Assembly: GCA_020853525.1 (NCBI GenBank)
Contig: JADYYS010000017.1
Span: 1-46,965, forward strand
Source: Ardenticatenales bacterium
Lineage (GTDB): Bacteria > Chloroflexota > Anaerolineae > Epilineales > Epilineaceae
DNA length: 46,965 nt
Direction: 5' to 3'
Shown here: in pieces, positions 35,294 through 43,286 of the stretch
Position numbering within the stretch: position 1 is the stretch's first letter
Layout: every line of letters begins with the position of its first letter
Made by a program: the position numbers and the translations under genes
The notes under the pieces: model-generated
What the model was told of the DNA's origin: nothing
Databases searched by the model: none
Seen by the model: the letters and a program-made list of their open reading frames with translations, nothing else

Positions 35294-35384
35294 GTCGGAA
35301 CTGCGAAGCCGTCGTTTGGTCGTCGCCGGTCTCGGCGTGAAGCCCGACGACGGATCCATCCACGACCCCTGATCATGTTCCATC

Positions 35385-35429
35385 CACAACGGCCCGGCCC
35401 AGCGCTCACCGCTCGGCCGGGCCGTTGTG
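35385..35429 (+). terminator. 15-bp perfect hairpin after the LysM-hydrolase
   Basis: A 15-bp stem with no mismatch (35385-35399 against 35415-35429) closes a 15-base loop. It is 92 bases after the hydrolase stop and most likely ends that transcript. Because it would lie inside the next gene if that began at the ATG at 35375, it argues for a later start. Confidence 0.65.
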
Positions 35430-35455
35430 CGTCGCCCGCCCGCCCCGTCGCTGTC

Positions 35456-36994
35456 GTGCGAGTGCGGCGATCCGCGCTCATCGCCGCCGCGCTCGCCTGC
35501 GCGACGTGCGCCTGCCGCCCGGCGGCTGGCCCGACCGCACCGCCCGACCCCTACGCCGACGTCTCTCGCCCCGCCCTCGCCCCTCTGCCGCCCGGCGTCG
35601 CCGAAGCCCTGACGGCACCGACGACGATCCCGGCCGCCGCGCCCGCCTCGGCGCCCATCCCCTTCGTCCTCCGCCCAGCCGCCGCGCCGCCGTCCGGGGA
35701 GTCGCCGCTCGGCGCCGGCCAATGGTCGCCCGACGGCAGGCACCTCGTGGCCTACACGCAGGAGTCGGGCGCTGCCGGCGAGGCGGCGATCGGACGCGTC
35801 TGGATCGTCGATGCGGGCGCGGCCGCGTCGGCCGTTGATCCCGCGGGCGCCGACGTCTCGCCCGCCCCACGCTGGACGGCGGACAGCGGCGACGTCGTCG
35901 GCGCGGCAGCGGAGCAGGGCATGGCGACGTGGCAGGCGGATGGCTCGCTGCTGCTGGCCCGTGAAGCCGACCCGATCGTCGATGCGGCGGGCGATGTCGT
36001 TCCATCGGCGCCGCCGGCGCGCAACGGCAACCCGCCGGCCGATATGCTGGCCGGCATCCCGGCCGACGTGCGTCACCGCATCCCGCCCGATGCCTGGGCG
36101 TGGCGGAGCGATGGCGGGCCGGCCGCGACGGTAACCGGCAGCGGCAGCGTTTGGCTCTTCGACCCCGCGGCGGCTGGACCGGCCCGCGAGATCAGCCGGC
36201 TGGTGTTCGAGGCCGGCGATGAGGGCGCGGACGGGGCGGGCGCGGACGGGGCGGGCGACGATGTCGGGGCCGCCGGGGCCGCCGGGGCCGCCGGGGCCGC
36301 CGGGGCCGCCGGGGCCGACGACGCCGACACGGCCGACACCCCCGTCCGCCCGATCTGGCTCGCCGACGGCCGCCTGTTCGTGCCGCGCCCAGCGCGCATC
36401 GGCGCCGAAACGGCGTCGCCCGTCGTCGACTATCCCCTGATCGACCCTGAGACGCTCGCCATCGAGCCGGCGACGGTGTGGGCGGGACTGCCCGCCAACC
36501 CGGCGACGCCGCCCGACGGCCGCGCGTTCGTCGCGCCCAACCGCATGACGGTGCTCGTCCCGCGCGTCGTCGTCGATCCCGGCGGCCCGGCGCTCGCCGG
36601 CGCCCGATTGGCGCACGTCGACGGCACGCCGCCGACGGACATCCAGCCGATCGGATCGCCCTTGTGGGCGCCCGACAGCAGCGCGATCGCCTACCCCGAG
36701 GCCGGCGCGCTGTTCGTGTACGACATCGCGTCTGGCCAGACGCGCCGGCTCTTCGACGGGGGAGCCGAGGATGTGTGGTGGTCACCCGACAGCCGGCGGC
36801 TCGCCGTCGCCACGCTCGATCGCGGGCTCGTGCTCGTCCAGCGCGATGGAGCGCTCGCGCCGACGCGCGTCCTCGGCGACTTCGACGGGACGTTGCCGCC
36901 GAGCTGGTCGGACGGGGGGGAACGCATCGCCGTCGCGTCGCGCGGCGTGGACGGGCAGCGTGGGCTTGTCGTCATCGACCTGCCGGCGCCTTGA
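35456..36994 (+). CDS. Lipoprotein with PD40/WD40-like propeller repeats
   Basis: A protein of about 512 residues with a lipoprotein leader (RVRRSALIAAALACATCAC; Cys in LAC or TCAC). A Pro/Ala spacer follows, then propeller-type repeats such as GQWSPDGRHLVAYTQE, SPLWAPDSSAIAYP and WWSPDSRRLAVATLD. It is probably anchored outside the membrane and may bind proteins or glycans. A GAA repeat at 36266-36319 interrupts one loop. I propose GTG 35456 (or 35462) since an ATG at 35375 would place a terminator-like hairpin in the coding region. The next lipoprotein follows after 42 bases and has a similar repeat type. Confidence 0.72.
   Translation: MRVRRSALIAAALACATCACRPAAGPTAPPDPYADVSRPALAPLPPGVAEALTAPTTIPAAAPASAPIPFVLRPAAAPPSGESPLGAGQWSPDGRHLVAYTQESGAAGEAAIGRVWIVDAGAAASAVDPAGADVSPAPRWTADSGDVVGAAAEQGMATWQADGSLLLAREADPIVDAAGDVVPSAPPARNGNPPADMLAGIPADVRHRIPPDAWAWRSDGGPAATVTGSGSVWLFDPAAAGPAREISRLVFEAGDEGADGAGADGAGDDVGAAGAAGAAGAAGAAGADDADTADTPVRPIWLADGRLFVPRPARIGAETASPVVDYPLIDPETLAIEPATVWAGLPANPATPPDGRAFVAPNRMTVLVPRVVVDPGGPALAGARLAHVDGTPPTDIQPIGSPLWAPDSSAIAYPEAGALFVYDIASGQTRRLFDGGAEDVWWSPDSRRLAVATLDRGLVLVQRDGALAPTRVLGDFDGTLPPSWSDGGERIAVASRGVDGQRGLVVIDLPAP
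36266..36319 (+). repeat. 9-bp tandem repeat encoding Gly-Ala-Ala
   Basis: Five copies of GGGGCCGCC plus a sixth that differs at one base lie in tandem in the lipoprotein gene. The six G4-runs in phase could form a G-quadruplex in the coding strand, and copy number is likely to vary. Confidence 0.8.
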
Positions 36995-37022
36995 TCGGCG
37001 CGGCCGGTCCAGGACGGTCATG

Positions 37023-37028
37023 TATACT
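37023..37028 (+). promoter_or_regulatory. -10 box for a likely leaderless transcript
   Basis: TATACT ends eight bases before the GTG at 37037, so transcription should begin at or next to the start codon. No ribosome-binding site is present in that gap (GCCCCGCC). The box is the basis for calling the following lipoprotein message leaderless. Confidence 0.5.
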
Positions 37029-37036
37029 GCCCCGCC

Positions 37037-38761
37037 GTGAAGATGCCCGACGAACCGTCCGACCGACACCGCCAGCCCCTCGGCTGGCTCGTTCCCGTCG
37101 TGGTCGCGGGGCTGTTCGCCGGCATGTCCGCCGGTTGCGACGGCCGATCCGGCGAGGCACGTGATCGCGATGCCGTGTCCGAGGCGGCGCTCGGACTGCC
37201 CGGCGACGGATCCCGCGCCGAGGCGCCGCCCGGCGTTCGCCTGGTGCTGACGATCGAACCGCAGATCGGCGACGCTCCGTTGACCGTCGAGTTGCGCGCA
37301 GTGCTCGAGGGCGACCTCGAGGAACCGGATCGCTACCGGTGCGCGACGGCGGCGTTCGCGCTGGGCGACGACAACGTCCAGCTGATCCCGCCGCCCGACG
37401 ACTGCACGGACGACGTGCAACGGGACTACGCCACGACGCATACCTATGCCGCCGCCGGAAGCTACCGCGCCTCCGTCCGCCTCATCGCCCGGCCCGTCGC
37501 GCCGAGCAAGCCCGTCCAGATCCTCGTCCGCGGCCCAACGCCGACGGCGGCACCGCTGGCGGCCAACCCCGGCCCGACGATCGTCATCGCCACCACGGAG
37601 CGCGAGCGGCCGACGGAGCAGGCCCCCGCACCGGACGACACGGCAGCGGCTGACGCGGCGCCTGAAGACACCGCGCCGCCGCCGTCAGCGCGACCGACGC
37701 GCACCGCGCGCACGAGCACCGCCCGCCCGCCCGAAGCAACGCGCCGCCCGTCGACGGCGGTCGCCCAGGCGCCGGCCGCCGTGGTGACGGCACCGTCAAG
37801 CCCGGCCGGCACGGCGACTGCACCGACCTCGTCCGTGCGGATCCCTCCTGCGTGGACCCGAATCGTTCCGACCCCACCAGGAATGCTCGCCGTTTTGCCC
37901 GCCGATCTGTACTATCTGCACGGTGATCCGCCGCGGCTGTGGCGCCTGCCGGCATCGGGCGACGAGCCCGAAGCCCTCGACCTTCCGGACGAGGTCACCG
38001 ATCAGTACGCCGTCTCGTCGATCGGGTTCATCGCCCGCCACCGCGACCGCACGATCACGGTCCAAGCGCCGACCGGCGGCGAGAGGACGTTGTTCGAACC
38101 GGACGGCAGCGTGTGGGGGCTGGCATGGTCGCGGGACGGCCACCAGTTGGCGTACAACGTCGGCGGCAATCGTCGGCTCTTCGACGTCGTGACATACAGC
38201 GAGCGCGATCTCGGCCTGGTCGGCGGCACGGCGCCGATGGCCTTCTCACGCGACGGGAAGTGGCTGCTCGAGGGCCTGGACAACGGAGCGCTTGGCCTCG
38301 TGGAGATGGCGACCGGCAAGGATCAACGCATCCCGCTCGACGAAGGTGTCGGGGCTAGGGCCGGCTGGCTGCCCGATCGCAACGTCCTGTGGTCGACGGG
38401 CATGGGATTGCGCTTCGTGACGGTGGACGACCCGCTGACGATCACGCCGGTGATCGAGCCGGACGTTCAGACATCGACGGCACTCGTCCGGTCCGATCAA
38501 CAGATGCTCGTCCTGGTCGGACGGGAGCTTGGCTCCGTCCTCGCCCGGATCGACCTGACTTCGCCGTCGATCAGCGCCGAGATCGTCGGTGCGCACATCG
38601 CCGTGTCGGCGGGCGCCGACATCGCATGGGCGCCGGATGGCCGAACGATCGCCGTCGCCGGAGAGAAGGGCCTGACGCTCGTCGACCCGGCGACGGGTGC
38701 GCGCGTGCCGCTGATCGACGGCCCGACGCGCGACCCGACCTGGGTGATCGGCGGTCGGTAG
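37037..38761 (+). CDS. Lipoprotein: PKD-like domain + propeller repeats
   Basis: A 574-residue protein with a membrane leader (LVPVVVAGLFAGMSAGC) whose Cys34 is a lipobox cysteine. A PKD/Ig-like domain at about 60-160 ends with the typical HTYAAAGSYRASVRL. A Pro/Thr/Ala linker (about 165-270) precedes C-terminal propeller-like repeats (WGLAWSRDGHQLAYN, IAWAPDGRTIAVAG). Surface attachment and binding are the likely role. GTG 37037 is preferred because a -10 box lies just before it; ATG 37043 is the alternative. It resembles its upstream neighbour in build, but not closely enough in sequence to call a recent duplicate. Confidence 0.78.
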   Translation: MKMPDEPSDRHRQPLGWLVPVVVAGLFAGMSAGCDGRSGEARDRDAVSEAALGLPGDGSRAEAPPGVRLVLTIEPQIGDAPLTVELRAVLEGDLEEPDRYRCATAAFALGDDNVQLIPPPDDCTDDVQRDYATTHTYAAAGSYRASVRLIARPVAPSKPVQILVRGPTPTAAPLAANPGPTIVIATTERERPTEQAPAPDDTAAADAAPEDTAPPPSARPTRTARTSTARPPEATRRPSTAVAQAPAAVVTAPSSPAGTATAPTSSVRIPPAWTRIVPTPPGMLAVLPADLYYLHGDPPRLWRLPASGDEPEALDLPDEVTDQYAVSSIGFIARHRDRTITVQAPTGGERTLFEPDGSVWGLAWSRDGHQLAYNVGGNRRLFDVVTYSERDLGLVGGTAPMAFSRDGKWLLEGLDNGALGLVEMATGKDQRIPLDEGVGARAGWLPDRNVLWSTGMGLRFVTVDDPLTITPVIEPDVQTSTALVRSDQQMLVLVGRELGSVLARIDLTSPSISAEIVGAHIAVSAGADIAWAPDGRTIAVAGEKGLTLVDPATGARVPLIDGPTRDPTWVIGGR

Positions 38762-38817
38762 GGCGGACCCGTTTCGAGCGGCAGCGCGGGATCGATATCG
38801 AGGAGGAGGACGAACAC

Positions 38818-39936
38818 ATGCGCACCCGGATCGCCATCAACGGCTTCGGGCGGATCGGACGACAGCTCGTGAAGGCGATTCACGAGCGCTACTGGGACGC
38901 TCTCGAGATCACGGTGGCGGGCATCACCGACCCGCACATCACCGAGCACCGGGCGATGCTGCTCAAGCACGACAGCGTGTACGGGGTGTTCGACGCCGAC
39001 ATACAGGCGGTCGTCGAGGGCCGGACGAACGCGATCCGCGTCGACGACCAGACGTTCGACGTCGTCGGCCGCAACCCGTACGGCCCGGTGCCGGAGTGGA
39101 AGCGCTGGGACGTCGATCTCGTCATCGAGGCGACGGGCTACTTCAAGACGCGCGAGCAGAACCGGCTCCACCTCCTGGCCGGCGGCAAGCGGATCCTGAT
39201 CACCCAACCGGCCAAGAAGCCGGACATCACGATCGTCCGCGGGGTGAACGAGGCGGCGTTCGACCCCGATGCCCACAAGATCGTCTCCAACGCCAGCTGC
39301 ACGACGAACGCCCTGGCGCCCGTGGCCAAGGTGATCTACGAGCGCTTCGGCATCCAGCACGCCTTGGTGTCGACGATCCACGCCTACACCTCGTCGCAGG
39401 TCCTCCTCGACCACGCCGGCAAAGACCCCCGCCGCAGCCGCGGCGCCGCGCTGAACATCGTCCCCACCACGACCGGCGCCGCCAAGGCCGTCGGCGAGGT
39501 GATCCCGGCGCTCGCCGGGCGATTCCACGGCTCGGCGCTCCGCGTGCCGACGCCCACCGTCAGCCTGGCCGACTTCACCGCGCTCGTCGAGCGCCGGCCG
39601 AGCGGCGTCGACGAGGTGAACGCCGCGCTCCGCGAGGCGGCGGCCGGCGAGCAGCGCGACGTCGTCGGCGTCGTGGACGTGCCGCTGGTCAGCATCGACT
39701 TCACCGGCGACCCGCGCTCGAGCATCGTCGACGCCCCGGCGACGCTGATCCAGGGTGATCTCGTCAAGACCGTCCTGTGGTACGACAACGAGTGGGGCTA
39801 CAGCTGCCGCGTCGCCGACATGGCGTTCTACATCACGCAGCGCGCCCGCGGCCGTTCACACGACGACGTCCGTGCCGACATGATCGAGCGCGCCCCGCGG
39901 GCGGCGCTGGCGATGACGACGGAGGTGGTCGCATGA
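38818..39936 (+). CDS. gap: Glyceraldehyde-3-phosphate dehydrogenase, catalytic
   Basis: This 372-residue type I GAPDH oxidises glyceraldehyde 3-phosphate to 1,3-bisphosphoglycerate in glycolysis, reversibly. The NAD-binding INGFGRIGRQ opens the protein. The active-site NASCTTN supplies Cys161, HAYT supplies His188, TTTGAAKAVG binds phosphate and WYDNEWGYSCRV closes the fold. It is somewhat longer than usual (about 335) because of a C-terminal extension (RARGRSHDDVRADMIERAPR). The ATG at 38818 follows a strong GAGGAGGAGG site. Its stop overlaps the start of the paralogous gene, and pgk follows, giving a compact glycolytic operon. Confidence 0.96.
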   Translation: MRTRIAINGFGRIGRQLVKAIHERYWDALEITVAGITDPHITEHRAMLLKHDSVYGVFDADIQAVVEGRTNAIRVDDQTFDVVGRNPYGPVPEWKRWDVDLVIEATGYFKTREQNRLHLLAGGKRILITQPAKKPDITIVRGVNEAAFDPDAHKIVSNASCTTNALAPVAKVIYERFGIQHALVSTIHAYTSSQVLLDHAGKDPRRSRGAALNIVPTTTGAAKAVGEVIPALAGRFHGSALRVPTPTVSLADFTALVERRPSGVDEVNAALREAAAGEQRDVVGVVDVPLVSIDFTGDPRSSIVDAPATLIQGDLVKTVLWYDNEWGYSCRVADMAFYITQRARGRSHDDVRADMIERAPRAALAMTTEVVA

Positions 39937-40982
39937 CCCGCAAAGCACGCGTGGCGATCTACGGCTTCGGCCGCACCGGCCGCCAGGCCTTCAAGGCGAT
40001 CTGGGAGCGCCACCGCGACTCGATCGAGGTCGCGGCGATCGGCCTCGCCAACCCCGACGACGCCAGCGCGGCGGCGCACCTCCTGCAGTACGACTCGAAC
40101 TACGGCCGCTTCGGCCCGCACGTCAGCGTCCACGACCACACGCTCCACGTCGACGACGTGCGCGTGCCTTTCGTCAGCGCCGCGCGACTGGCCGACCTGC
40201 CGTGGCGCGCGCACGGGATCGACATCGTCATCGAGGCGACGGGCCAGTACGAGGCCGGCGCCGAGGCCCGCGGCCACGTCGAGGCCGGCGCGGCGCACGT
40301 CGTCATCACCGCCCCGAGCGATGACGCCGACTGCACGCTCATCTACGGCGTCAACGAAGACCACTTCGACCCGGCCGCCCACGCCACGGTCTCGTCGGGC
40401 TCCGATACGACGAACGCGCTCGCGCCGGTCCTCATGGTCCTCGACGCGTCGTTCCCCCTGAAGAACGCGATGTTGACCGCGGTCCGCGCGTACACGAACG
40501 CCCAGAAGCTCGTCGACTCGACGGACCAGGACCTCCGCCGCGCCCGCTCGGCCCCCACCAGCATCGTCCCGACGACGACGCGCGCCCCCAAGGCCATCGC
40601 GCACGTGCTGCCGGGCATGGCCGGCAAGATCAGCGGCTATGCCGTTCGTGTCCCCGTGCCGACGGTGTCGTTCCTGGAAGTGACCGCGCAGTTCGATGCG
40701 CCGGTGAGCGTCGATGCGCTGAACGACGCCTTCCGCGCCGCCGCTCGCGGCCCGCTCGGCCGCGTCCTGGCCGTCTCCGACGCCCCGCTCGTCTCCACGG
40801 ACTTCCGCGGCAACCCGAACTCGGCCATCATCGACGCGCCGTTCACGATGGCGATCGGCCCGCTGGCCAAGATCAGCGCCTGGTACGACAACGAGTACGG
40901 CTACTCGAACCGCGTCGCCGACGTCGTCGCCTACATCGCCCAGCGCACGATCGGCACGCCGCGCAACGGCTCGGGCGCGTGA
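39933..40982 (+). CDS. GAPDH paralogue lacking both catalytic residues
   Basis: This 349-residue protein keeps the GAPDH fold ([28 protein letters not shown]). The active site reads SGSDTTN where GAPDH has NASCTTN, so the thiol nucleophile is Asp158. The general-base His is Arg185 (TAVRAYT instead of STIHAYT), and the phosphate loop is TTTRAPKAI instead of TTTGAAKAV. It cannot do the normal thioester chemistry. The frame is intact and coupled on both sides: its ATG overlaps the gap stop by four bases and its TGA overlaps the pgk ATG by one. A regulatory subunit, a hetero-oligomer partner or an altered enzyme are the options. Confidence 0.93.
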   Translation: MTRKARVAIYGFGRTGRQAFKAIWERHRDSIEVAAIGLANPDDASAAAHLLQYDSNYGRFGPHVSVHDHTLHVDDVRVPFVSAARLADLPWRAHGIDIVIEATGQYEAGAEARGHVEAGAAHVVITAPSDDADCTLIYGVNEDHFDPAAHATVSSGSDTTNALAPVLMVLDASFPLKNAMLTAVRAYTNAQKLVDSTDQDLRRARSAPTSIVPTTTRAPKAIAHVLPGMAGKISGYAVRVPVPTVSFLEVTAQFDAPVSVDALNDAFRAAARGPLGRVLAVSDAPLVSTDFRGNPNSAIIDAPFTMAIGPLAKISAWYDNEYGYSNRVADVVAYIAQRTIGTPRNGSGA

Positions 40983-42256
40983 TGGCCGTCGGTTCCCCGC
41001 AACCGGGCGCCGGTCTCCCGACCTCGACCTCCCGGCTGCCGACCCTCGACGACCTCGACCCGGCCGGCAAGCGCGTCCTCGTGCGCGTCGACTTCAACGT
41101 GCCGCTGACGAAGGACGGCGCGGTGGCCGACGACACGCGCATCCGCGCCAGCCTGCCCACGATCCGCGAGCTGCTCGACCGCGGCGCAGCCGTCATCCTC
41201 ATGAGCCACCTCGGCCGGCCGAAGGGCCACGACCCGGCGCTTCGCATGGCATCGGTCGGCGCCGCCCTCGCCGCCCTCCTCGGCCGGCCCGTGCACACGA
41301 TGGCGGCCGTCACGGGGCACGACGTCGAGGAGACCGCGCGCCACCTCCGACCCGGCGAGATCATGCTCCTCGAGAACCTGCGCTTCGATCCGGGCGAGGA
41401 GTCGGACGATCCGCGCCTCGCCCAGGATCTGGCGGCGCTGGCGGATGCCTACGTCAACGACGCCTTCGGCACCGCCCACCGCGCCGCGGCCTCGGTTGTC
41501 GGCGTCGCCCGCGACCTGCCGGCGTACGCCGGACGACTGATGGCCCGCGAGATCGCAGCGCTCGGTGCCGTCACGTCCAACCCGGAGCGGCCTCTCGTCA
41601 TCGTCACCGGCGGGGCCAAGGTCTCGGACAAGGTCGCCGTCCTCGATCACCTCGTCCCGCTGGCCGACGCGATCCTCGTCGGCGGCGGGATGGCGAACAC
41701 GTTCCTGGCCGCACGCGGCGTCCCGATGGGCGACTCGCTCGTCGAAACCGCGGCGTTGGCCGACGCCGCCCGCATCGCCGCCGCGGCCGGCGACAAGCTC
41801 GTCCTGCCGGTCGACCTCGTCGTCGCGGACGCCTTCAGCGCGGAGGCGAACACCCGCGTGATCGCGGTCGCCGACGCCGCGCGCGACGACGTCGATTCCG
41901 CCGCCGCCGGCGTCCATGCGGCCGGCATCGACCCCGGCTGGCGCGCGCTCGACATCGGCCCGGCGACCATCGAGCGCTTCCGGCGCGCGCTCCTGGGGGC
42001 GCGAACCGTTGTCTGGAACGGGCCGATGGGCGTCTTCGAGCTCGCCCCGTTCGCCGAAGGGACGTTCGCCGTCGCCCGCATCCTGGCCGACCTGCCCAAC
42101 GCCCACACCGTCGTCGGCGGCGGCGATTCCGCGGCAGCGGTGCATGCTGCGGGGCTGGCGGACCGGATCGGCTGGGTGAGCACCGGCGGCGGCGCGACGT
42201 TGGAGTTCCTCGAGGGGCGGATGCTGCCGGCGGTGGCGGCGCTGCTCGGGCAATAG
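40982..42256 (+). CDS. pgk: Phosphoglycerate kinase
   Basis: This 424-residue enzyme transfers phosphate between 1,3-bisphosphoglycerate and ADP. The N-domain has [13 protein letters not shown] and [10 protein letters not shown]. The C-domain has [31 protein letters not shown] and [13 protein letters not shown], all normal for the family. A 30-residue Pro/Ser/Thr-rich N-terminal extension precedes the domain. The ATG at 40982 overlaps the stop of the GAPDH-like gene by one base (TGATG), so it is the third gene of the operon. Confidence 0.96.
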   Translation: MAVGSPQPGAGLPTSTSRLPTLDDLDPAGKRVLVRVDFNVPLTKDGAVADDTRIRASLPTIRELLDRGAAVILMSHLGRPKGHDPALRMASVGAALAALLGRPVHTMAAVTGHDVEETARHLRPGEIMLLENLRFDPGEESDDPRLAQDLAALADAYVNDAFGTAHRAAASVVGVARDLPAYAGRLMAREIAALGAVTSNPERPLVIVTGGAKVSDKVAVLDHLVPLADAILVGGGMANTFLAARGVPMGDSLVETAALADAARIAAAAGDKLVLPVDLVVADAFSAEANTRVIAVADAARDDVDSAAAGVHAAGIDPGWRALDIGPATIERFRRALLGARTVVWNGPMGVFELAPFAEGTFAVARILADLPNAHTVVGGGDSAAAVHAAGLADRIGWVSTGGGATLEFLEGRMLPAVAALLGQ

Positions 42257-42268
42257 GTCCGAGCCACC

Positions 42269-42352
42269 ATGCGCGTTCTCGCGTCCGACCACGGCGCCCC
42301 GCTCGGCGACATCGACATCGTCCGCTGCGTGCGTGAGGCCGGGAACCCGTGA
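42269..42352 (+). CDS. 27-codon coupled mini-ORF
   Basis: An ATG 12 bases after the pgk stop opens a 27-residue frame (MRVLASDHGAPLGDIDIVRC then VREAGNP). Its TGA overlaps the GTG start of the next gene by four bases (GTGA). It could be a coupling leader peptide or the remains of a longer gene. The first residues faintly recall sugar-phosphate isomerase starts, which I would not press. Translation is unproven. Confidence 0.3.
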   Translation: MRVLASDHGAPLGDIDIVRCVREAGNP

Positions 42353-43284
42353 CGACGGATGCTTCGCCGCGCCCGGACCTGTCCGGCGTCCGCATCGGCT
42401 TCATCGGGCTCGGCGTCATGGGTGCGCCGATGGCCGCCCACCTCCTCGAGGCCGGCGCCGTCCTGACCGTCCACACCCGCACCCCGCAGCGCGCCCAACC
42501 CCTCCTCGACGCCGGTGCCCGGTGGGCGCCCTCGCCCGCCGACGCCGCGCGCGACGCCGCGTTCGTCGTGACGATCGTCGGCTTTCCCGAGGACGTCGAG
42601 GCCGTCTACTTCGGCCGGCGCGGGACGGCGGCTGCGCCGACGGGCGGCGCCGGCATCTTTTCGACCGCCGCGCCCGGCGCCGTGCTCATCGATATGACGA
42701 CGAGCCGTCCGGCCCTCGCCCGCGAGATCCACGCGGCCGCCGCAGCGCGCAGCATCGCGGCGCTCGATGCGCCGGTCAGCGGCGGCGACGTCGGCGCGCG
42801 CGCCGCCACGCTGTCCATCATGGTCGGCGGCGACGCGGACGCGTTCGAGCGAGCGCGCCCGATCCTGGCGGTCATGGGCCGCCTGGTGGTCCGTCAGGGG
42901 GCCGCCGGATCCGGCCAGCTGACCAAGCTCTGCAACCAGATCGCGATCGCCGGGACGATGTTCGGCGCGCTCGAGGCGCTCCTGTTCGCGCGACGGACGG
43001 GGCTCGACCCGACGACCGTGTTGACGTCGATCGGGGCCGGCGCGGCGGCCAGCTGGACGTTGCTCAACCTCTACCCGCGCGCCGAGCGGGGCGACTTCGC
43101 ACCGGGCTTCGCCGCACGCCACTTCCTCAAGGACCTCCGCATCGCCCTGGACGAGGCGAGCGACGCGGCGCTCGATCTGCCGGGCCTTGCGCTCGCCGAA
43201 CGGCTGTACGGTCGCATGGTCGAGGACGAGGGCCGCGGCGACTTCGGAACGCACGGCCTTCTGCTCACCCTCATGGGGTCGTGA
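42349..43284 (+). CDS. Beta-hydroxyacid dehydrogenase (HIBADH/tartronate-semialdehyde type)
   Basis: This 311-residue NAD(P)-dependent enzyme belongs to the 3-hydroxyisobutyrate dehydrogenase family. It begins with the dinucleotide site IGFIGLGVMGAPMAAHLLEA. The substrate loop DAPVSGGDVGAR follows, and the catalytic Lys lies in GQLTKLCNQ, near residue 190. The helical C-terminal domain (GFAARHFLKDLRIALDEA) is complete. Possible substrates are 3-hydroxyisobutyrate, tartronate semialdehyde or succinic semialdehyde. GTG 42349 overlaps the mini-ORF stop; no ribosome-binding site of its own is obvious, so translation may depend on upstream genes. Confidence 0.88.
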   Translation: MTTDASPRPDLSGVRIGFIGLGVMGAPMAAHLLEAGAVLTVHTRTPQRAQPLLDAGARWAPSPADAARDAAFVVTIVGFPEDVEAVYFGRRGTAAAPTGGAGIFSTAAPGAVLIDMTTSRPALAREIHAAAAARSIAALDAPVSGGDVGARAATLSIMVGGDADAFERARPILAVMGRLVVRQGAAGSGQLTKLCNQIAIAGTMFGALEALLFARRTGLDPTTVLTSIGAGAAASWTLLNLYPRAERGDFAPGFAARHFLKDLRIALDEASDAALDLPGLALAERLYGRMVEDEGRGDFGTHGLLLTLMGS

Positions 43285-43286
43285 TC

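Noticed and set aside
35375-35455. ATG 35375 as start of the first lipoprotein
   Set aside because: It would translate through a 15-bp terminator-like hairpin and put 27 non-hydrophobic residues ahead of the lipoprotein leader.
39933-40982. The second GAPDH as a simple pseudogene
   Set aside because: It has no stop or frameshift, a good ribosome site, overlapping neighbours and conserved NAD and fold motifs; only the catalytic positions are changed.
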